Positions 8,591 to 17,300 of a stretch of DNA of 64,000 bases are shown in pieces. Under the pieces are notes generated by a model, which was given only the letters and a program-made list of their open reading frames with translations, did no database searches and had not been told where the DNA came from. The position numbers were made by a program, and so were the translations under genes. Each line of letters opens with the position of its first letter. The stretch's first letter is position 1. The stretch lies in the NCBI RefSeq assembly GCF_002879885.1, contig NZ_PNYA01000001.1:124001-188000 (forward strand), read 5' to 3'. This stretch comes from Trinickia dabaoshanensis (GTDB taxonomy: Bacteria > Pseudomonadota > Gammaproteobacteria > Burkholderiales > Burkholderiaceae).

Positions 8591-9538
8591 TCACCGCGTA
8601 CCGGAAACCCTGGCCAGCGTCTCTTCCAAAAGACCACGGTCCGCCGCGCGCTTGGCATCGGTGCGCTGCGCCAGGTTGTGAAGCTTGCGCCGCACAGCCG
8701 GCAAATCGGCCGCTTGCGGAAGCTCGATCAGATTGAAGTCCGGCCGCTGATCCTCGATGGATCGCAGGAACGCACACGAAGGTTCATCCAGCCAACCGGC
8801 CACACGCGCCAGCAACCGTTCATGGATGTCCAGTAAGTCCCCAACTTCAATAGGTTCAGCCGTCATGCCTTTGAAGTGCGCGTCGAAGGTCACTGCAAAA
8901 TCTGCGGGCACGCGAGGCGCCAGCATTTCCCAGGCAGGCTTGGGGCTGCACGTCAGGTAGACAAGAAAAGTCCGCCAGAGCACCCGATCCGCCCGTTCGT
9001 CCTCCAGCAACAACCCGACATCGAAGAGATCGCGGGGATGCTGCCTCGACAGTGCCGCAGCTAGCTTGCCTGCATAGAGGTCGGCGAAGTGCAACACCTG
9101 AACCGAGGCGAAGCCAAAGGCGTCCTCGACCCTCGGGCGCACCACCATGTTCCGCGCCGGATGCACGGCACCGCGCATAACCGGCGTCGTTTCGATCTGC
9201 ACGCGCGCGCGGCCGCGACTGGCTACCAGCCGCGTGACGTTCGCGCCCTCGCCTGCCGACAACTGCACCTGCAGTTGCGAAGGCCGGCCACGCAGCACCG
9301 CAGCCAGCCGCCCGAGCGCTTCGGCGATGAGTCTTGCGTCCTCGGCATAGTCATGCACGGGCAACCAGGCCAGATCGATGTCCACTGACAATCGGGGCAG
9401 ATCGTGCTCGAACAGGTTGATCGCCGTGCCGCCTTTGAGCGCGAAGCGAGGCTCTTGCGCCAGGGCCGGCAGAATCTCGACAAGCAGCCGGACGCGGTCG
9501 GTGTAGCGCCGATCCCAATGATCAAGCCAGGTGTTCAT
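8591..9538 (-). CDS. abiEii: AbiEii toxin (nucleotidyltransferase, type IV TA)
   Basis: A 315-residue nucleotidyltransferase-like toxin. Motif I is KGGTA (residues 35-39). Motif II is RLSVDIDL with metal-binding Asp53 and Asp55. A later strand reads VQIETTP, and the conserved lysine/RDLFD region (YAGKLAAAL...RDLFD) is also present. AbiEii-class proteins are toxins neutralised by transcriptional/antitoxic AbiEi; the pair gives abortive infection against phage and stabilises mobile elements. The start at 9538 is chosen because MNTWLDHW begins the family domain and it overlaps the abiEi stop by 17 bp (9522-9538), giving translational coupling. All key residues are present, so it looks functional. 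Confidence 0.88.
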   Translation of the reverse strand: MNTWLDHWDRRYTDRVRLLVEILPALAQEPRFALKGGTAINLFEHDLPRLSVDIDLAWLPVHDYAEDARLIAEALGRLAAVLRGRPSQLQVQLSAGEGANVTRLVASRGRARVQIETTPVMRGAVHPARNMVVRPRVEDAFGFASVQVLHFADLYAGKLAAALSRQHPRDLFDVGLLLEDERADRVLWRTFLVYLTCSPKPAWEMLAPRVPADFAVTFDAHFKGMTAEPIEVGDLLDIHERLLARVAGWLDEPSCAFLRSIEDQRPDFNLIELPQAADLPAVRRKLHNLAQRTDAKRAADRGLLEETLARVSGTR

Positions 9539-10343
9539 CGAGGTCTCCCGGCAAGGTGATTTGGTAGATCGGGTGCAGGCGGCCGCCCGGCACCAGCGCG
9601 CGCTTTCCCCGGCCCAAATCGACGTTATCCAGCGGCACGTGCGGCAGCCAAGCATGCCGATGGCGCTCGGCCAATGCAAGGAACAGTCGTTTGCTCTTAA
9701 TGCTGCGGCAGTGGCGCAGCAACAGACCGATCCGCTGAGGCCGCAGCGTGGTCATGGCCTGCATGAGCGCATCCACCTCGTAGATCAAGGCGGCGTCCGA
9801 AACGTCATCGCACAACTCCAACATGGCCCGCTCCGGCGAGGAACAAACCAAGGCATCGGAGCCGGGGGCAGCCTGGTACCACGCCAGGCCCTGGTCGGAC
9901 AGGGCTGTCGCGGGGACATCCACTGTGAACGACACGGGCGGCCAATCGAAGGGTCCCTTGCCGCGATACTCGAAGCATTGCGCCAAAGACAAATTGCCGA
10001 GCCATGCCGGTGGCCGCTCCGACCCGTACAAGGTAATCGTGCCGGCATTGCCTAGCCGCAAGTAGTGCTCGTGCCCCTGCAGACTTAACGCAAAGCGTCC
10101 TCCCACGTGCAGCGGAATGCCTTCCCCGACCTGCAGACTGCGAACCACGCCCTCCCACTGCAGGCGCCCACCCTTGCGCATGTACACGCCGCGTGCGGGC
10201 GATACCAGCCATCCGCTACTCACATAGCGCGCGACGAGGCTGTTGGAATAGCCGTGTGCCCGCAGCCAGCGACTCGATATTAGGCGTGTGTCACCCAGTT
10301 CGGCCAGCAGAAGGTTTAGTTTTCTTGAATTTTGATCACCCAT
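9522..10343 (-). CDS. abiEi: AbiEi antitoxin (type IV TA)
   Basis: A 273-residue AbiEi-family antitoxin. An N-terminal winged helix-turn-helix (about residues 8-50, ISSRWLRAHGYSNSLVARYV then a wing GWLVSPARGVY) binds its own promoter in known systems. The C-terminal domain carries antitoxin activity. It is the first gene of the operon, with abiEii overlapping its end. The start at 10343 (MGDQNSRKL) is preferred to the upstream codon at 10379, which lies inside the apparent -35 box. Confidence 0.88.
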   Translation of the reverse strand: MGDQNSRKLNLLLAELGDTRLISSRWLRAHGYSNSLVARYVSSGWLVSPARGVYMRKGGRLQWEGVVRSLQVGEGIPLHVGGRFALSLQGHEHYLRLGNAGTITLYGSERPPAWLGNLSLAQCFEYRGKGPFDWPPVSFTVDVPATALSDQGLAWYQAAPGSDALVCSSPERAMLELCDDVSDAALIYEVDALMQAMTTLRPQRIGLLLRHCRSIKSKRLFLALAERHRHAWLPHVPLDNVDLGRGKRALVPGGRLHPIYQITLPGDLDEHLA

Positions 10344-10350
10344 AGTGTTC

Positions 10351-10379
10351 AAAATACAGTCTTTATAAACCGTTGCCAA
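10351..10379 (-). promoter_or_regulatory. Putative abiE promoter
   Basis: On the minus strand TTGGCA (10379-10374), a 17-bp spacer and TATTTT (10356-10351) form a sigma-70-like promoter. Transcription would begin at about 10344, directly at or next to the abiEi ATG (10343-10341), suggesting a leaderless mRNA. Confidence 0.45.
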
Positions 10380-10401
10380 GCCCTCGATGGTTTAGCAGAG
10401 T

Positions 10402-10434
10402 GAGAAAAAGCTCACTAACAGTGAGCTTTTTCTC
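10402..10434. terminator. Perfect 15-bp inverted repeat (bidirectional terminator-like)
   Basis: GAGAAAAAGCTCACT at 10402-10416 is the exact reverse complement of 10420-10434, with a 3-nt loop (AAC). The stem core AGCTCACT is flanked by A5 and T5, the layout of a Rho-independent terminator usable in both directions. It sits at the breakpoint between the hipA remnant and the abiE promoter and would insulate abiE from hipB transcription. An operator role cannot be excluded. Confidence 0.65.
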
Positions 10435-10435
10435 G

Positions 10436-10710
10436 GAATGGCAAACCAGGACGTGCGCCGCCGAGCGACGAGCCAGGCGCAAAGATAAGTTGCAGATCCT
10501 CATCGGTTTCCTAGTCCCGCAGGATGCGCTCGGTGATTTGCAGCAGCCGCCCCAATTCGATGAGCGCGGGAACCCCGGCGGGCACCGGCGCTTCGAACTC
10601 GTGTTCCCCGCTCCAGCGAAACCGCAAGGCGCCCAGACGCGTTTCATCGGCTACGCCCAATAAATTCGCAGCGCGCCATTGAGATCAATGTAGACGTCAA
10701 CATCAGCCAT
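10436..10710 (-). pseudogene. hipA toxin-kinase remnant, deleted, interrupted and truncated
   Basis: Downstream of hipB the minus strand starts with ATG at 10710, overlapping the hipB stop by 8 bp as in live hipBA operons. It reads the canonical HipA opening MADVDVYIDLNG, then hits TAG at 10651-10653. In another frame the HipA block NLLGVADETRLGALRFR follows at once, showing an internal deletion of the segment between. That frame has a TAG at 10511-10513 and then reads LIFAPGSSLGGARP, the HipA glycine-rich element, before similarity stops near 10440. The kinase core and C-terminal domain are missing. At least three lesions make the toxin inactive. Confidence 0.85.
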
Positions 10711-11038
10711 GGTCACCCTTTCCTTTCATTCGCGGCAGACGCACACGCTGCGGCAGTGCCGCAGTCGCCAGCGCCTGTCCCGTCGTATCCCGATCGGCGC
10801 CGGCGGACTCGCTTAGCCCGTCAAGGAGCCCCAGCGCCTGCAGCACGGCCGCATAGATGCCGATGCTCACACCCGGATCTCCCGCCTCGACCCGCTGTAG
10901 CGTTCCGCGTGACGTGAAAGCCCGCTCGGCAATTACTGTCATGGTCAACTTGCGGCGGCGGCGTGCATCATGGATATCGGCGCCCAGTTTTCGCAATGCC
11001 CGCCGGACGGCAGCGGAAGGCGTGTGGGGAGTCGGCAT
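10703..11038 (-). CDS. HipB-like XRE antitoxin/repressor, orphan
   Basis: A 111-residue helix-turn-helix protein: LGADIHDARRRRKLTM...ERAFTSRGTLQRVE forms an XRE HTH at about residues 18-65, followed by the GDPGVSIGIYAAVLQALGL segment typical of HipB-type antitoxins that pair with HipA kinases. In live systems it represses the operon and neutralises HipA. Here its partner is a pseudogene, but the repressor frame is intact and its operator-like inverted repeat is preserved just upstream. Confidence 0.85.
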   Translation of the reverse strand: MPTPHTPSAAVRRALRKLGADIHDARRRRKLTMTVIAERAFTSRGTLQRVEAGDPGVSIGIYAAVLQALGLLDGLSESAGADRDTTGQALATAALPQRVRLPRMKGKGDHG

Positions 11039-11044
11039 TCTGTT

Positions 11045-11086
11045 ATCTTCGTAATACTTTAAGTGGCATTAATGTATTGCGAAGAT
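11045..11086. promoter_or_regulatory. Putative HipB operator: 13-bp inverted repeat
   Basis: ATCTTCGTAATAC at 11045-11057 and GTATTGCGAAGAT at 11074-11086 are reverse complements at 12 of 13 positions, separated by 16 bp, starting 7 bp upstream of the hipB start codon. This is the expected place for an autoregulatory operator of an XRE antitoxin. Confidence 0.6.
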
Positions 11087-11502
11087 GACATTGCGTTCGA
11101 AAGCTGTCTGCGGATGACACGAGCACAGCGGACGTTTCTGGCACCTCGTCGACAAAGTGTGCACAGTAAACTTGAAAGAGTCCGAAGGAATCCAGCAGGC
11201 CAGTATCGTCAACGTTACCGAGATTCCCGCTTGGCGCTAGACCGCGTTTGGTGGGCTGCTCACGGTTTGTCAGAAATCAACATGCTTACTTACATTTATG
11301 TTACGTTTTGACCAATGGAACCACAGATCAACAGCATCCAATTGCGTGCCCAACGCCTATGCAACGAATGCATGGCGTCTCACGGCGTTCCTTAATCAGG
11401 CGTCCCCAAAAAAGCTGGACGCCCTCTTCAGCCCCTGCGGTGCCGCAGCATAATTCCAATCATCTACTATCGTGCACGAGATAGAAGAGAGGAGCGTACC
11501 CT
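11087..11502. other. Intergenic region between hipB and the Wadjet operon
   Basis: No gene is recognised. The stretch 11270-11310 is AT-rich. Nearer the operon there are two small hairpins: GGCGTCC (11399-11405) with GGACGCC (11417-11423), and CTGCGG/CCGCAG (11435-11448). CATAAT at 11449-11454 could be a -10 element, though no good -35 is seen. An AGAGGAG ribosome binding site lies at about 11487-11493 before the GTG at 11503. The jet operon promoter should lie in here. Confidence 0.5.
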
Positions 11503-13035
11503 GTGCAGCCGAATGCAACTGCAGCAGAACTTTTCAGGCATTTGGGCGCCGAGAAGTCCACGTTCTATCGATGCATCATGGATGTCTTCGCCGCAGCCAA
11601 GCGGCAATACAGGCTCCAGCTCCGCCCCGACGAGGTTCTCGCTGAGGCGAACTGGTCCGAAGGGATACCACGTATCGAGGAAGTCAACGCTGCACTGACC
11701 CAACTGACTGAATGGGGGAATCTCGAATCCCAGCCGGATACGGCACGCGTTTCTTCGCTCAGCGACTTTTACCGCGCACGCTTCCTTTACCGGCTTTCTC
11801 ATGGAGGCGAAGCCGTGGAGACGAGCCTTGCCGTGTTCTTCCAGACACTACAGCGACGAGCCGAATTGCAAAGCGTGGCGCTGGAGGACATTGCCAGCCG
11901 CCTGCAGGCTCTACGGCAGCTGATCGACGACGACACTCCCGAAAATGGACTAGACGTCGCCAAGACGCACCAGCTCCTGCGCGATCTGGTCGCCGTCTTC
12001 CATGACCTTGCCGAGAACGCACAGGCATTCATGGCAGGCGTCGCGCGAAGCCTGGAGCTTCGGCAAGCCGAAGCAAATGCCGTCGTCGCGTACAAGCGCC
12101 GCCTCATCGATTACCTCGATCGCTTCCTTGGGGATCTGGTCCGACGCTCCGACTCCATCGCTCGGCTCATCGAGGAACTGGCCCCCCGCATCGACTCGGT
12201 CTTCCTTCTGGTCGCGGACCGAGAAGCTCAGGATGCCGCTCCGGAAGACACACAGAATCAAGCCGACGAAAAATTGAGACGCTGGCAGGCTTGGCGCGAA
12301 CGCTGGAAAGGCCTACGCGGCTGGTTTTTGTCGACGGGACAGGAACCACCCCAAGCCGAGTTGCTGCGTGCACGCGCACGCGCCGCCATTCCGCTACTCT
12401 TGGGCGCTATCGCCACGTTGAACGAACGCCGCAGCGGACGTAGTGATCGCTCTGCCGACTTTCGCGTGCTCGCCTACTGGTTCGCCGCATGCAACAGCGA
12501 CAGCGAAACGCATCGGATGGCACGGGCAGCTTTCGCACTTCATCCCGCTCGGCACTATTCCCTGAATCCCCAGGCCGACGACGACTTGCCTGCCAGCACG
12601 CCTTGGGCAGATGCGCCCCCGCTCCAAATCAACCCCCGCTTGCGCGAGTATGGCGAGGCCGCCCCTCGGGGGCCGCTCCCGAAGGTACGTGACCGCAGCG
12701 CGGAGCGCGCGCTCATGGCAGAGCAGTTGGCAGAGGAATCGCGCCAGGTCGATGCCGCTCGGCAACGCTTGGCCACCGGGCGTCCAATCCGGCTTTCGGA
12801 GCTGGGTGACCTGGACGTCCACGCCTTCGCCCTGTTTCTCAATCTCCTGGGAGAAGCATTGACCGAGCAAGCGCGTCCCGACCAGACGGTCGAGCGCCAA
12901 ACGGGCGACGGTCTGCTCTATATCCGAATGGAGCCGCTCGACGCCACCACCGAGGCTCGCATCACGACCCCTGCTGGCGTTTTCGCGGGTCGGGATCACC
13001 TTCTCACGATCAAGCTAACGCAAGAGCCAACATGA
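11503..13035 (+). CDS. jetA: Wadjet type II JetA (DUF2397/TIGR02677), kleisin-like
   Basis: A 510-residue protein of the TIGR02677/DUF2397 family, the kleisin (MukF/MksF-like) subunit of type II Wadjet. It opens with AAELFRHLGAEKSTFYRCIMDVF and contains the family's YRARFLYRLSHGGEAVE segment, followed by long helices. Wadjet is an SMC complex that senses small circular DNA by loop extrusion and cleaves it, protecting against plasmids. JetA bridges the SMC heads and recruits JetB. The start is GTG at 11503 with an AGAGGAG Shine-Dalgarno about 10 nt upstream. Its stop overlaps the jetB start by 4 bp. Confidence 0.93.
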   Translation: MQPNATAAELFRHLGAEKSTFYRCIMDVFAAAKRQYRLQLRPDEVLAEANWSEGIPRIEEVNAALTQLTEWGNLESQPDTARVSSLSDFYRARFLYRLSHGGEAVETSLAVFFQTLQRRAELQSVALEDIASRLQALRQLIDDDTPENGLDVAKTHQLLRDLVAVFHDLAENAQAFMAGVARSLELRQAEANAVVAYKRRLIDYLDRFLGDLVRRSDSIARLIEELAPRIDSVFLLVADREAQDAAPEDTQNQADEKLRRWQAWRERWKGLRGWFLSTGQEPPQAELLRARARAAIPLLLGAIATLNERRSGRSDRSADFRVLAYWFAACNSDSETHRMARAAFALHPARHYSLNPQADDDLPASTPWADAPPLQINPRLREYGEAAPRGPLPKVRDRSAERALMAEQLAEESRQVDAARQRLATGRPIRLSELGDLDVHAFALFLNLLGEALTEQARPDQTVERQTGDGLLYIRMEPLDATTEARITTPAGVFAGRDHLLTIKLTQEPT

Positions 13036-14306
13036 CTGCACGCTCATCATGGGGACACGATCGTCAGCGAATCGGTGAACTCCAACGTGTCCAGCAGCAA
13101 GACGAATTTCGCCGAGCGCTCCGTGCCCTGCTGTTGCAGCCGCTGATGGCACCGGATCATGACGCTTTCCCGGCGGTACGCCGGCAAGCCGAACGATTGC
13201 GCGACTGGTTTGCGCGAGAAACCGGCTGGCCCCTGCACGTCGAACGCGATGGCGCCCGGCTTTTCAAGCGACCCGCGAACCTTGCAGACGATACGCGTGG
13301 GCTGCCGAACTACGACCGGCAGCGCTATGTCTTGCTCTGCCTCGCGTGTGCCGTGCTCGAGAGAGCTGATCCGCAGATTACGTTGCAGTTGCTCGGCGAA
13401 CGCCTGATGCAGTTGGCGTCCGATCCAACGTTGGTTTCTTGCGGCTTCCAGTTCACGCTCGGTAGCGTTGCCGAGCGGCGTGACCTCGTTGCCGTGTGTC
13501 GCACCCTGCTCGACATCGGCGTCTTACAACGCGTCGCTGGCGACGAGGATAATTTCGTCCATGAAAATGGCTGGACGCAGTCGGACGCGCTCTACGATGT
13601 CCAGCGGCGCATGCTGGCGGGCATGCTTGCGGCCGTGCGTGGACCGTCGACGTGGCGTATCGAAGATACACCGATCGACTTTGAGCATCGGTTGCGCTCA
13701 TTGGTTGCGGAGCACGTCGCGGACAGCGAGCAGGGACACCGCGATGCTCTACGTCACCATCTGGCACGCCGGCTTCTGGACGATCCCGTGATCTACGGCG
13801 CCTCCTTGGATCCCGAGCATCTCGCGTATTTCACCAATCAGCGCGGCGCGATGGCGACCCGCCTTTGCGAAGCCACTGGACTAACCGCCGAGCAACGAGC
13901 CGAAGGGCTCGCATTGACCGACGAGTCGGGAGAACTCACCGACATCTCGATGCCTGCAGAAGGGACTGAAGCGCACATTACGCTGCTAGTCGCCGAATTT
14001 TTGGCCTCACGCCTGCGAGAAGTGCCGGAAATTGCGTTGACATCCCAGGGCGCTGTAGCTGCCTTCCTGCGCGGCGCCGCGGAGCAATATGGTCGCTACT
14101 GGCGCAAATCGGCACGCGAACCTGGTGCTGAAACAGAGCTGGCAGAAATCGCACTCGACCGATTGGAGCGGCTGCAACTGATTGTCCGAATCCATCGCGA
14201 GATTCGACCGCTGCCGGCCATCGCACGCTTCGCTCTGGGCGATCCCGAAGGTCGTTCGAAAGCAACCGGCGACGTCACTCCAGAATTACTGCTTACTAAC
14301 GCATGA
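13032..14306 (+). CDS. jetB: Wadjet type II JetB (DUF2398/TIGR02678), KITE-like
   Basis: A 424-residue protein of the TIGR02678/DUF2398 family, counterpart of the MukE/KITE winged-helix subunit. Family segments LPNYDRQRYVLLCLACAVLE and ALYDVQRRMLAGMLA are visible. Known JetB proteins dimerise and bind the JetA kleisin. It overlaps jetA (ATGA, 13032-13035) and jetC (ATGA, 14303-14306), which enforces coupled synthesis of the complex. No frameshift or internal stop is seen. Confidence 0.92.
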   Translation: MTARSSWGHDRQRIGELQRVQQQDEFRRALRALLLQPLMAPDHDAFPAVRRQAERLRDWFARETGWPLHVERDGARLFKRPANLADDTRGLPNYDRQRYVLLCLACAVLERADPQITLQLLGERLMQLASDPTLVSCGFQFTLGSVAERRDLVAVCRTLLDIGVLQRVAGDEDNFVHENGWTQSDALYDVQRRMLAGMLAAVRGPSTWRIEDTPIDFEHRLRSLVAEHVADSEQGHRDALRHHLARRLLDDPVIYGASLDPEHLAYFTNQRGAMATRLCEATGLTAEQRAEGLALTDESGELTDISMPAEGTEAHITLLVAEFLASRLREVPEIALTSQGAVAAFLRGAAEQYGRYWRKSAREPGAETELAEIALDRLERLQLIVRIHREIRPLPAIARFALGDPEGRSKATGDVTPELLLTNA

Positions 14307-17300
14307 CCGACACCCTCTTCGATTCGCCCCAAGCACTGCGTCCAGTATTGCCGGAACCCCGACACGAGCGGTGGCAGCCTCTGCGGATCGGTCTCGTGGA
14401 ACTTTTTCACTACGACAGTGAGGAATTTTGGTTCCGCGACGGCCATTTGCTGCTACGTGGCAACAACGGCACCGGCAAGTCCAAAGTGCTTTCTCTCACG
14501 TTGCCCTTTCTCTTCGATGCCCAACTGCGTCCGTCGCGCATCGAACCGGACGGGGACAACGGCAAGAAGATGGCCTGGAACCTGCTTATGGACGGCTATA
14601 AACGCCGAATCGGCTACACGTGGATTGAGTTCGGCAGACGGCAAGCCGACGGCATGGCGCGCTATTTGACTCTGGGGGCCGGGTTATCAGCGGTGACCGG
14701 CAAAACGCAGGTCGATAGTTGGTTCTTTTTGATCGAAAGCTCGTCAGGTGAGCAAGATCCGCGTATCGGTCAAGATCTGTGGCTCACGAACGAACAGCGG
14801 ATCGTGTTGACCCGCGAGCGTTTGCGCGATCTCCTGGAAGAGCGCGGCCATGGCACAGTCTTTGAGAACGGTCGCAACTATCGCCGGGCTGTGGATGAGC
14901 GGCTCTTCCACCTTGGCGAAAAGCGGTACGAAGCGCTCATGGACACTTTGATCCAACTGCGCCAGCCTCAATTGTCGAAGAAGCCCGACGAATCGGGCCT
15001 TTCCCACGCACTAACGGAAGCGCTCCCCCCTATGCCACAGGAATTGTTGGCGGACGTGGCGGACGCGTTGAATCAGTTGGAGGCGGATCGTGAGCAGTTG
15101 AACAACGCTCGTCAGCTCGAGCAGGCAGTCAGGCATTTCGAGCAAAGATACCGAACGTACGCTAGCACATTGACTCGACGCCAAGCGCGCGAACTTCGTC
15201 AGGCACAGACCGCATTCGACAATGCCAGCGTGGAGCGCAACGATGCACAGAACGTATTGCACGCGGCGAAGGAAGCAGAGGCTGAAGCGATTCGCGCTCG
15301 TGACGCCGCGAAGCATGCATTGACCGCGGCGCGAGAACGCCTGGAAACGCTGCAAAGCGATCCCGCCAATCAGGATGCCAACCGCCTGAGCCAAGCCGAG
15401 AGAGATGTCAGGGACCGAAAGGAGGAAGCGGCCAAGGCAGAGGAACAGCGCGAGGAAGCTCGGCGGCAACTGGAACGCGAAAAGGAACGCAGCCAGGCGT
15501 CCAACCAACGGGTCGAGGCAGCACGAAGGGAAGTCGCGTCCGCGCGCACGCAATGCGCGTCCGACGCGCAAACCGCAGGCACGGCCGTCGCGCTGTCCCG
15601 CAATCCGCTCGTCGCTATCACCCTTGACGAGCTCGCCGAGCTACCGGTGACGCAGTTCACGTCCGCAGTGACCGAGTTGCGCGATGCCGCAAACACGCGC
15701 CGCAAGAACATCCGGTATCTGGAACGGCGCCATGCTGCCGTGGCTACCAAACGGTCGACGCTTCAGACATTGCAGACAGCCCAAAACGATTGCCAAGCAG
15801 AACTCGAGGAAGCGATAGAGCGGCGGGCCGAGGCCGATCTGGATGCGGAAACGACAGGCAATGCGCTGATCGACGCCTGGACGGAATATTGCGCCGGTCT
15901 GGAACAGCTACGTTTCCAACAACAGAGCGCACTATCCGAGCTTGCAGGCTGGACAGCCCGTCCTGAGGGCATCAATCCGGTTCACTCGGCGCTGAACACT
16001 GCTTACTCTCAAGCATTGGAACAGCTCGCCACTCGCCAAACCGAACTGGCAACGCGCCAGCGTGATCTCGACCAGGAACGTCGTGTTCTGGCCGACGAAC
16101 GGGAACAGCTCGCGGCAGGCCAGGACGCCATTCCGCCCGTTCCCGGGACTCGAGGCTCGAACGTTCGCGAGGGACGGGCAGGTGCCCCGCTCTGGCAGCT
16201 GATCGACTATCACTCCCATGTCACGCCGCAACAGCGTGCAGGTCTGGAGGCATCGCTGGAAGCATGCGGCCTGCTGGACGCATGGGTCGCGCCTGACGGC
16301 GACGTGTGCGATACGGCGGGAAGACCGATTTGGGACACGCATTGGCGGCAACGTCCCGCCGTCGCGGGCGAGAATCTGCTGAGTCTGCTGTCGCCGGCGG
16401 CACCGGAGGATTGCACGGTAGATCCAGCGCTGGTGGAAGCCTTGCTTGCCAGCATCGCCTGCGGACCGGAAGACAATCTCGCCACCGAATCCTGGATCGC
16501 TGCGGATGGGCGCTTCCGGCTAGGTGCACTTACAGGTGCGTGGGATAAACTGGAAGCCGTATACATCGGCCACACGGCCCGGACGCAAGCCCGACAGCGC
16601 CGGATGCAGGAAATTGCGCTACGGCTTCGGCAACTGGATGCTGAAGCCGCTATCCTGTCGCAGGCAGTTGAAGCGCTTGCCGCCGATCGCGCGAAAAGCA
16701 AGGAAGAGTTGGACTGCGCACCTACCGATACCTCGCTCCGTCAGGCCATTCTTGCCGCAGCAAGCGCCGAGCGTGACGTGCTCCAAGCTCGCGCTCGACT
16801 CGATCAAGCAGACAACCGATGCCGAGCAGCAGAGACCGAGCTCTACGCGGCACGCGAAGCGCTCGAGAACGATGCCGCCGACCTGCAACTGCCGCTCGAC
16901 CAGGCAGGCCTCGCTCCGATCGACAGTGCCCTGGACCGATTCACCGATGCGCTCCACACCTTGTCCCAAGCCGGCCGGGAGTGGCGCAGCGCCTGGCCGG
17001 ACCACCTGAAACAGCAGGAGCGTGAGACCGAAGCCCAAACCGGACTGGAACGCCGAGAGGAAGAACTCGGCACTGCGAATGAACGGACGGAGAAAGCCTT
17101 CGCGCGCTACGCAGTCCTCATGGAGGCGATTGGCGCGAAAGTTGAAACACTGCGCCTGCAACTGAACGAGGCAGCCCGCAACGCAACCGAAGCCTCGACC
17201 AACGCCGACGACAAACAAGCGGTCTTGATCAAAGCAGCCGAAGCCCGCGCCGTAGCTGATACTGAAGCCACCACCGCTAATCGTGTGCTGGCCGAGCGCG

